Assembly: GCF_002237655.1 (NCBI RefSeq) | Contig: NZ_NOKT01000016.1 | Span: 62,001-126,000, forward strand | DNA length: 64,000 bases | Source of the DNA: Streptomyces sp. XY006 | Lineage (GTDB): Bacteria > Actinomycetota > Actinomycetes > Streptomycetales > Streptomycetaceae | Direction: 5' to 3' | In this document: positions 53,396 to 58,724 of the stretch, piece by piece | Layout of the letters: every line of letters starts with the position of its first letter | Numbering within the stretch: the stretch's first letter is position 1 | Notes under the pieces: generated by a model | Seen by the model: the letters and a program-made list of their open reading frames with translations, nothing else | What the model was told of the DNA's origin: nothing | Databases searched by the model: none | Program-made: the position numbers and the translations under genes

Positions 53396-53581
53396 TCACC
53401 TCCTCATTCTCCGGCGGGCCATGGCCATGAAGGTCAACGCCAGCCCGCCGAGAGCGGCAAGTGCTCCGGCACCCATGAGTACAGGGTCCTGTTCGCTAGC
53501 GCCCAGGATGATGCAGAACAGTCCGAATGCGGCGCCGATCACCACGAACAGCGTCAGCTTCTTGGCCTGGCTGATGGGCAT
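53396..53581 (-). CDS. Two-helix small membrane protein (array member)
   Basis: 61 residues: two helices (LTLFVVIGAAFGLFCIIL; VLMGAGALAALGGLALTFMA) joined by a short acidic turn, then a basic tail MARRRMRR. It is last in the small-gene array. Its ATG shares bases with the stop codon of the preceding gene (TGATG). Size and layout equal those of the protein at 54702-54887, and parts of the sequences look related. The function is unknown; a role as an Rhs immunity protein is suggested by the neighbouring rhs stubs. Confidence 0.7.
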   Translation of the reverse strand: MPISQAKKLTLFVVIGAAFGLFCIILGASEQDPVLMGAGALAALGGLALTFMAMARRRMRR

Positions 53582-53769
53582 CAGCTGTTTCTCCTGGCCT
53601 TGCTGCGGACTCCGGTCGTCCACAGGAGGAGCGACGCCACGCCCAGAGCTGCCAGGGTGAGGAGGAGGACCCTCTGTGTTCCCTCCGCCGCGAGGCCTTG
53701 CAGCAGCGCGAGCACGGTGACGACCGCGACCACGGCCAGGAAGATGCTCATCCTGATTCTGTCGCTCAT
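53581..53769 (-). CDS. Two-helix small membrane protein joined to an rhs stub
   Basis: 62 residues: MSDRIRMSIFLAVVAVVTVL as helix one, VLLLTLAALGVASLLLW as helix two, tail VRSKARRNS. It is visibly related to the protein at 54430-54624: both have an IF-A-V motif, a charged turn with Gly, and an L-TL-ALG second helix. An rhs remnant in another frame ends at the start of this gene, so it sits where an immunity gene would follow an Rhs toxin tip. Confidence 0.7.
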   Translation of the reverse strand: MSDRIRMSIFLAVVAVVTVLALLQGLAAEGTQRVLLLTLAALGVASLLLWTTGVRSKARRNS

Positions 53770-53814
53770 GGTGCAACGTCCCCTTTCGCTTTCGGCACAG
53801 CGAAGTGGCGGGCC

Positions 53815-53875
53815 TTTCCCCCAGTCGTCTCGGAGTTCAACGTGCCCGCCGGTTCGCCGACGAATCCGGCGGTCA
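53815..53875 (-). pseudogene. Rhs remnant 2 (about 60 bases of the rhs core)
   Basis: The minus strand encodes GEPAGTLNSETTGGK, matching REPAGTLNSMTTGGK of the intact rhs gene at about 59238-59297, with close nucleotide identity. After this point the frame runs through ARHFAVPKAKGDVAP and stops around the start of the small gene at 53769. The rest of the rhs gene and the toxin tip are missing. Confidence 0.75.
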
Positions 53876-54064
53876 GGAGTGACTCCTCCGGCGCCCACGA
53901 GCAACGTAGACGCAGGCCGCTATGCCAGGAGCCGCCCCCACCAGGCAGAGCATGGCCGCTCTTTCCTCGCCCAATGCGAAGGCCAGGAGAAGGAGGGTGG
54001 TCATCACTGCTGCGTAACCCACCATGAGCCATCTCAGGGGGCGACCAGGGGACCAGTTCCGCAT
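53873..54064 (-). CDS. Two-helix small membrane protein (array member)
   Basis: 63 residues: helix one WLMVGYAAVMTTLLLLAFAL, a short charged turn GEERAAM, helix two CLVGAAPGIAACVYVA, basic tail RGRRRSHS. It has the same architecture as its neighbours but little direct identity. ATG 54064 is the only start. Its 3' end touches rhs remnant 2. The function is unknown. Confidence 0.62.
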   Translation of the reverse strand: MRNWSPGRPLRWLMVGYAAVMTTLLLLAFALGEERAAMLCLVGAAPGIAACVYVARGRRRSHS

Positions 54065-54107
54065 GGGACACGCTCCACGTGGTTCAGACGGTTCCCACTG
54101 CTGTGAT

Positions 54108-54350
54108 TCAAACCTGACCGTTCACGCGACCAACGAAGGCGCGGGCGTCATCCATGCGTAGCGGCGACACCAGCATCTCTTTTCCCTTCGCGAACCCGCC
54201 ATCAGGAGCTGTGATGCGAACCTTCCCTCGGGTGAAGCTTGCAGTGCATGCCCCGCGAGGGCTTTCCCAGGTGACACCGGCAGGAAGGCCGGTCACTTTC
54301 CCGAAGCGCAGGACAATCAAGCGTCGGTCAAGCAGCGTGCCGCCACCCCT
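54108..54350 (-). pseudogene. In-frame continuation behind a stop codon; probable decayed soluble domain
   Basis: From the TAG at 54351 the same frame stays open for about 80 codons, giving TLLDRRLIVLRFGKVTGLPA, then EMLVSPLRMDDARAFVGRVN near the end. The composition looks like real protein. The first usable initiation codon is TTG 54320, which has no ribosome binding site and would cut off coding-like residues. It may be the soluble domain of an ancestral protein whose membrane helix is the 28-residue gene upstream, now separated by a stop codon. Confidence 0.45.
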
Positions 54351-54437
54351 CTAACGATTACGACGGCTCTTGACCAGTACGGTGATGACACCGAGAACTC
54401 CTCCGAGGATCAAGGCGGTGACAAGGGTCCTAACCAT
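54351..54437 (-). CDS. 28-residue single-helix membrane peptide
   Basis: Sequence MVRTLVTALILGGVLGVITV followed by LVKSRRNR and TAG. GGAG lies six bases before ATG 54437, and the start overlaps the end of the preceding small gene by eight bases, so translation is likely coupled. One membrane helix and a basic tail, like half of a neighbouring two-helix protein. It may be a real micro-protein or the N-terminal stub of a protein broken by the TAG. Confidence 0.5.
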   Translation of the reverse strand: MVRTLVTALILGGVLGVITVLVKSRRNR

Positions 54438-54624
54438 TTCGTCTCCATCCCGTTCCGTCCTGCATGGCATACATGAGCATTCCGATGCCGACGATCCCCA
54501 GAGCGCCCAGCGTGATGAGTGTTACTTCCCCGGATCCGTCAGTGAGAAATGCTTGAACAAGAGCGGCGACTGACACCACCCCGCTGACAGCGGCGAAGAT
54601 TTTCAGCTTTCGCCTTTCATTCAC
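54430..54624 (-). CDS. Two-helix small membrane protein (array member)
   Basis: 64 residues starting at GTG 54624: NERRKLKIFAAVSGVVSVAA for helix one, VTLITLGALGIVGIGMLMYA for helix two, tail GTGWRRNG. It is similar in sequence to the protein at 53581-53769, which shows that at least part of the array arose by duplication or shared ancestry. No strong Shine-Dalgarno. Confidence 0.65.
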   Translation of the reverse strand: MNERRKLKIFAAVSGVVSVAALVQAFLTDGSGEVTLITLGALGIVGIGMLMYAMQDGTGWRRNG

Positions 54625-54701
54625 TGCAAGAACCCCACTCTCTTTGGACAAGGAGATTAAGGCTCGCGCCCCGCTGTCTCGAACGAATTCAGAGCGCCTT
54701 G

Positions 54702-54887
54702 TCAGGGGCGGGTCTTTCGATGGGCCAGGAAGGCGAGAACCGTCAGAATCATTCCGCATGCCGCTGCGATCACTCCGAGCACGATCAGCACGGTATCGCC
54801 AGCAAGTGTTCCAGTGATGCAAGCACATATTCCGCCGATCAACACTATCGCCGAAAATATTCGCACTGCCCTGATGGCATCGTCCAT
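54702..54887 (-). CDS. Two-helix small membrane protein (array member)
   Basis: 61 residues: AVRIFSAIVLIGGICACITG, a short turn with Asp, VLIVLGVIAAACGMILTVLA, then tail HRKTRP. ATG 54887. Architecture and several residues are shared with the protein at 53396-53581. The DNA here looks less GC-rich than the flanking core genes, which is consistent with acquired sequence. Confidence 0.67.
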   Translation of the reverse strand: MDDAIRAVRIFSAIVLIGGICACITGTLAGDTVLIVLGVIAAACGMILTVLAFLAHRKTRP

Positions 54888-54963
54888 CGACGCGTCCCTC
54901 CCTCCTATCCCAACGCCCCTTCCGAATTCGTGGGCGACTCCGTCGAGGCCACGCCGTGTTCCC

Positions 54964-55140
54964 TCACGTTCGGCGTCGCCCCACCAACCAGACCAGGCTG
55001 CTGACGATCAAAAGGAATACACCCTCGATGATCAGCACGCGGGCAATGCTGCAGCTTGTCCAAGCTGAAACCGTGAAGGCCAGACCCGCCAGAAGCGCGA
55101 TGGCGAGAACCGTGGCTGCCTTCCTGCTGGCTGCACTCAC
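54964..55140 (-). CDS. Two-helix small membrane protein (array member), 58 residues
   Basis: Starts GTG 55140 and reads MSAASRKAATVLAIALLAGL, then AFTVSAWTSCSIARVLIIEG and VFLLIVSSLVWLVGRRRT. Two helices and a basic tail, exactly like the neighbours. Only six bases separate it from the gene upstream, so it is probably translated from the same mRNA. It is short enough to be missed by a normal length cut-off. The function is unknown. Confidence 0.6.
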   Translation of the reverse strand: MSAASRKAATVLAIALLAGLAFTVSAWTSCSIARVLIIEGVFLLIVSSLVWLVGRRRT

Positions 55141-55146
55141 CGTAGT

Positions 55147-55377
55147 CTAAAATCCGGACTTACGGATGGGCGATTTCCGGTCCGAAGCCAGGACGGTGAG
55201 AGTCACCGCAAGAGTGAGACCGAACAACGCACCGGTGCCATTCACCATACCGTTCATGTCTCCCGACTCATTCACGTGCGAGATGGTCAGCGTTGCCAGC
55301 CATGCCAGGAATAAGAACCCAGTGATCGAAAGCAGGATCACTATCAGCGTGTTCTCACTCTTGTCTTCGCGTGTCAT
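55147..55377 (-). CDS. Two-helix small membrane protein directly behind rhs stub 1
   Basis: 76 residues: TREDKSENTLIVILLSITGF, LFLAWLATLTISHVNESGD, then GTGALFGLTLAVTLTVLASD and tail RKSPIRKSGF. It heads the small-gene array. Its ATG (55377) lies 23 bases after rhs homology stops, inside the out-of-frame tail of the stub, so the stub and this gene form one unit. This is the place of an immunity gene in an Rhs locus. Confidence 0.7.
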   Translation of the reverse strand: MTREDKSENTLIVILLSITGFLFLAWLATLTISHVNESGDMNGMVNGTGALFGLTLAVTLTVLASDRKSPIRKSGF

Positions 55378-55399
55378 GACCTTCTCTCACTTTTCCGGT

Positions 55400-55660
55400 G
55401 TTGACAGGGGCGCCACCGGCGTACAGGTAGGGGTTCGCCTCCTGCCCCGACGGGTCGGGTTGAGTGAAGCGGCCGAGGACGTTGCCCGTGGCGTCGGTGA
55501 GGTAGTAATAGGACTTCCCCCCGTCGTCATGAAGTTTCAGGTGCCCGCCGGTTCGCGGATGAATCCGGTGTCCACGCCGTACGTCGCCGTGGACGCGGGC
55601 CGGGCGCGGTGTGGCGGCACCAGGCCCAACCCGGCTTGTTGCGTTCGGAGTTGGCCGCGC
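55400..55660 (-). pseudogene. Rhs remnant 1, core end joined to a small membrane gene
   Basis: The minus strand encodes GGKSYYYLTDATGNVLG then RFTQPDPSGQEANPYLYAGG and APVN, matching the end of the intact Rhs core. A 57-codon segment is absent: the copy of GGCCGAG at 55470-55476 replaces two copies at 59024-59030 and 59195-59201 of the intact gene, exactly 171 bases apart. Homology runs back to about 55660 with further frame changes and stops at PVN, just before the toxin tip would begin. Confidence 0.88.
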
Positions 55661-55683
55661 CCCCGCGGGCCGGGCCGGCCGGC

Positions 55684-56144
55684 TCATGTGACGGGGGCAG
55701 GCCCTGGCAGGTGAGCGTTCTCCTGGTGCGTGGCGGTGAGCTTGACGCTGCTGAGGCGCCAGCCCTGCGGTGTCCGGATGGCCTCGTTGTCGTAGAAGCC
55801 GATGACCAGCCATCGGTCCGGCCCGCCGCCTGCCCGCTCCGTCGGCACCCAGTGTTCGGCGCGGACGTGCGCATGGAGGGTCGCGCGGTCGCCGTCGATC
55901 TCGATGACGTGGCCGGTGATGGTGTGGTGCGTGGCGGAGAAGGGGGCGAAGGCTTGTCCCAGTACCTGGACGTACTCGTCGAGCGGCACGGTCATGGGCG
56001 GCAGGTCGATGACCGAGGAGAAGTCGAGGGTCACTGAGTCCGGGTGGACAAGGAAGGGAGGCGGGTGAAGTCCTTGAGGTCGGCGATGTCGGCGTAGCGG
56101 CCCATCAGCTCGATCAGTTCGATGCGGTCGGCGAGCGCGGTCAT
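55684..56144 (-). pseudogene. SnoaL-like (NTF2-fold) gene with a frameshift
   Basis: From ATG 56144 the frame reads MTALADRIELIELMGRYADI then ADLKDFTRLPS and runs into TGA near 56031. A second frame carries LVHPDSVTLDFSS onward to the stop at 55684 (116 residues from GTG 56034). Together they make one normal SnoaL-like protein of about 150 residues. The shift of one base lies around 56048-56056 (CCTTCCTTG). It is either a real inactivating deletion or a sequencing error. It overlaps the end of the SDR gene (ATGA), so the two formed an operon. Confidence 0.75.
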
Positions 56145-57025
56145 GAAGGACTCCCTGCGGACTCGGGTGCGGGCGCGGGCTTAGGGTTCCGGGACCGGTG
56201 GCTCATCGCGAGGATGCCGTCCATCAGTCGGGCCGGCAGGTGACGGGCGAGGGGGATGACGAAGGCGGCGTCCGTGCCGAGGGTGTAGCGGGTGCGCGGG
56301 CGGGGCGTGGTCGCCACCCTGGCGATCCTGGCCCCCGCCTTGGCCGCCGGTACGGCACGCTTCAGGAAGGCCGTGTTGGACGCCACCGTCGCGTTGATCA
56401 GGCCGCCGTAGAGACGCTGGTGCTCGGCGCTCATCCCAGCGGCGAGTTCGAGGGAGATGTCACCGCTGCGGGCGGCCATCTCGGTCCGGACGCCGCCGGG
56501 CTGGACGACGACGACCTGCACACCGTGCGCCGAGACCTCGCGACGCAGGGAGTCGCTGGCCGCTTCGAGGGCGAACTTGGTTCCCGCGTACGCCCCGAAG
56601 ACGGGCAGCGCGGCCACCCCGCCCACGGAACTGATGTTGACGATCCTGCCCCGGCTCCGCCGCAGGAGGGGCAGGAGCTTCTGGACGACGGCGATGTGCC
56701 CGAAGAGGTTCACCTCGAACTGCTCGCGCCACAGGGCGAGAGGGAGCACCTCGACGGGAGCGTTGATCTCGATCCCCGCATTGTTGACCAGGACTCGCAG
56801 CAGGCGCCGTTCCGGGTCGTCGGCGATGCGCCGGGCCAGGGCCTCGATGTGTTCCGGGACCGTGATGTCCAAGGTGACCGGTTCGATGCCGTCGGCCCGG
56901 ACGGCGTCCGCCTCGCTTTCGGTGCGTACCCCGGCGAGGACGTGGTAGCCCCTTGCGGCGAGGGCCTGGGCCGTCGCGGCTCCGATGCCCGTGGAGGCGC
57001 CGGAGACGACGACGAGTTCGTTCAC
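56141..57025 (-). CDS. Short-chain dehydrogenase/reductase
   Basis: About 294 residues from GTG 57025. Classical SDR: nucleotide site VVSGASTGIGAATAQALAA, VLVNNAGIEINAPVE, catalytic Ser in INISSVGG-like VNISSVGGVAALPVFG, and Tyr-x-x-x-Lys in YAGTKFALEAASDSL. Its stop codon overlaps the start of the SnoaL-like gene. A TetR gene is divergent. The start is uncertain: GTG 57025 has GGAAG directly abutting it, and upstream GTG codons are in frame. The substrate is unknown. Confidence 0.85.
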   Translation of the reverse strand: MNELVVVSGASTGIGAATAQALAARGYHVLAGVRTESEADAVRADGIEPVTLDITVPEHIEALARRIADDPERRLLRVLVNNAGIEINAPVEVLPLALWREQFEVNLFGHIAVVQKLLPLLRRSRGRIVNISSVGGVAALPVFGAYAGTKFALEAASDSLRREVSAHGVQVVVVQPGGVRTEMAARSGDISLELAAGMSAEHQRLYGGLINATVASNTAFLKRAVPAAKAGARIARVATTPRPRTRYTLGTDAAFVIPLARHLPARLMDGILAMSHRSRNPKPAPAPESAGSPS

Positions 57026-57232
57026 CTTCCGAGGGTTCTTCGGCGGGTCGTTCCGCGCTTCCTTCTGCGGGTCTTTCCATGGACGAAGCACAGGGGCGGG
57101 TCCTTTCACAAGGCTGGGGGCGCGGGCACATCGAGGGGGAAGCGTGTGCCGGCTCAGCCCTCCGACGCCTCCCACAGCCGCCGGGCCAGGGCGGCAGGGA
57201 GGGATCGGGGGACACGCCACGAGAGTATCCAC

Positions 57233-57274
57233 TGGAAACATTGTTGTCAATGGAAACATTGCGCTGAGTAGGCT
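57233..57274. promoter_or_regulatory. Operator and promoter of the TetR/SDR pair
   Basis: TGGAAACATTG occurs at 57233-57243 and again at 57251-57261, 18 bases apart. Together they create CATTG-TTGT-CAATG in the middle. TAGGCT (57269-57274) ends seven bases before the TetR ATG, so that message may be leaderless. The TetR protein probably binds here and controls both directions. Confidence 0.55.
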
Positions 57275-57281
57275 GATCCCC

Positions 57282-57899
57282 ATGCCTGACACCACCGACC
57301 AGCGGCCCTACCACCACGGGAATCTCCGCATGGAGTTCCTCGACGCGGCGGAGCGCAGCCTGAGGGCGCACGGGGTCGATCAGCTCTCGGTGCGGGACCT
57401 GGCGCGGGACATTGGCGTGAGTCACGCGGCGTTCCGCCGGCACTTCGCGGACCGCCGCGCGCTGCTCGACGCCCTCGCCGAGTCGGGGTTCGTCCGCCTG
57501 GGCGCGGAGCTGCGGGCCGCCGTGGACGCGATCGACGGCGAGGACGACCTGTCCGCTCGCCTGCACGCGTTCGCGTCGGCCTACGTCCGGTTCGCGACCG
57601 AGAATGCCGCGCTGACCGGGCTGATGAACTCCAGCAAGCACCGCCCCGGGGCGACCGCGGTCGCCGAGGCCGCCGCAGCCGCGTTCGGCCAGATCGGCGA
57701 CTTGATCGAAGAGGGCCAGGCGCGCGGCGAGTTGGAGGAGGGCGATCCGGAGGACGTCGGACTCATCATCTACGCCACCGTCCTGGGGATCACGTCCATG
57801 CTCAACAGCGGCATGATCGAGCCCGAACGGCTCGAACACCTCGTGGACACCGCGGTGACACAGTTCCTGCGAGGCGCCCGCCCGACGGAGCCGCGCTGA
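57282..57899 (+). CDS. TetR-family regulator of the SDR/SnoaL operon
   Basis: 205 residues. DNA-binding domain: GVDQLSVRDLARDIGVSHAA followed by FRRHFADRRALLDALAE. The C-terminal part resembles the WHG-type ligand domain (IIYATVLGITSMLNSGMIEP). It is divergent from the SDR gene across about 256 bases containing direct repeats. Such regulators usually repress a neighbouring oxidoreductase until a small hydrophobic ligand binds. Confidence 0.88.
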   Translation: MPDTTDQRPYHHGNLRMEFLDAAERSLRAHGVDQLSVRDLARDIGVSHAAFRRHFADRRALLDALAESGFVRLGAELRAAVDAIDGEDDLSARLHAFASAYVRFATENAALTGLMNSSKHRPGATAVAEAAAAAFGQIGDLIEEGQARGELEEGDPEDVGLIIYATVLGITSMLNSGMIEPERLEHLVDTAVTQFLRGARPTEPR

Positions 57900-58371
57900 C
57901 CCTGCCGCCGCTCACACTTGCTGGTGTCAGCTGGTCGGCCCTGGCTGCGCGTCATTGCAGCGCGTTAGCGGTAGGCGCTGGCCTATTGCTCCGACGGGTC
58001 ATGCGGCCATCGCTCTAACGATTCCGTCGGGGGATGCGATCTCCCCAGGTGTATTCCGTCGGGGGATGTGAACTCTCCCCAGGTGTATCGACGGCGCCTG
58101 TGGCCAGTCCGCCGTACCCACCTATGGCCGCACCAGCGAGGCATCCGCCCCGGCGCCTACAGGCCCCGCAATGAGCCCCGTTACAGCGCCCGTCTGCGCA
58201 GCAGCACGCGCCCTCGCTGGCGTGCTCGGCGAGCTGCGCACGGGAGCGTCCTGTTCACCAGTTCCCGGTGAACAGGTGGGCGAGTGCCTGGGGCGAGTTC
58301 GACGCGTTGGCATCGTTGGAGAAGGCGAGGACCGGGGAGGCACCCGGAGCGGCGTGCGCTACACAGCCGTG
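57900..58371. other. Gene-poor stretch between the TetR gene and the rhs terminator
   Basis: No gene is supported. The stretch has a 32/34-base tandem duplication at 58021-58086 and scattered short coding-like pieces on the minus strand, for example AVTGLIAGPVGAGADASLV around 58165 and VLAFSNDANASNSPQALAHL around 58300. These may be remains of tips or partner genes. It looks like decayed accessory DNA. Confidence 0.5.
58021..58086. repeat. Tandem duplication of a 32-34-base unit
   Basis: Units at 58021-58052 and 58053-58086 both begin ATTCCGTCGGGGGATG and end CTCCCCAGGTGT. Within each unit GGGGGA and TC(T)CCCC can pair. Confidence 0.85.
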
Positions 58372-58413
58372 GACGACCCAACCCGCGCGGTGCCCCGCAT
58401 GGGTTGGGTCGTC
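58372..58413 (-). terminator. Terminator of the rhs operon, perfect 13-bp stem
   Basis: GACGACCCAACCC (58372-58384) and GGGTTGGGTCGTC (58401-58413) flank 16 bases. It lies 74 bases downstream of the small membrane gene that follows rhs. Confidence 0.75.
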
Positions 58414-58486
58414 TCGTAAGCGGTCGGTCTGAGGGAGGTAGCGTCGGCGCTGAGCAATTGCTGACGGTCAAGAACCGGCGGTCCGC

Positions 58487-58666
58487 CTACCTCTTTCCCA
58501 GACCGAACCTGTTCGTCAGCAGAGAAATCCCTGCCAGGCCCAGCGCTGCTGCGGCGACGTACATCCACACGTTTCCACCGGCCGCAATCACCAGTAAGAC
58601 ACCCACGATGATGCAGGCCACCGCCAGCATCACGAGGGGTAGCGACCTATTGTTCGTGTCTGACAC
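58487..58666 (-). CDS. Two-helix small membrane protein directly downstream of rhs; candidate immunity protein
   Basis: 59 residues from GTG 58666: MSDTNNRSLPLVMLAVACII, VGVLLVIAAGGNVWMYVAAA, ALGLAGISLLTNRFGLGKR. CGGGAG lies five bases upstream. It starts 58 bases after the rhs stop, on the same strand, with a strong hairpin behind, so rhs and this gene form one transcription unit. Same layout (two helices, about 60 residues, basic tail) as the genes of the 53.4-55.4 kb array. The place after rhs is where immunity genes sit. The immunity role is inferred, not shown. Confidence 0.7.
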   Translation of the reverse strand: MSDTNNRSLPLVMLAVACIIVGVLLVIAAGGNVWMYVAAAALGLAGISLLTNRFGLGKR

Positions 58667-58724
58667 TGCAACTCCCGAGAGACCGGCTGCGGGCGCAACT
58701 TCAAGGCACGCCCGCAGGTACTTG

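Noticed and set aside
53396..55377. Small-gene array considered as a prophage holin region
   Set aside because: No lysin, portal, capsid or integrase gene nearby, and several genes instead adjoin rhs remnants.
58122..58230. Minus-strand Gly/Ala-rich AVTGLIAGPVGAGADASLV, possibly an old Rhs tip
   Set aside because: No start site, no adjoining rhs core and an in-frame stop; similarity to the intact tip is mainly composition.
58260..58343. Minus-strand VLAFSNDANASNSPQALAHL segment resembling the end of a DUF397 protein
   Set aside because: Too short and without the conserved WRKS motif; kept only as part of the decayed stretch.
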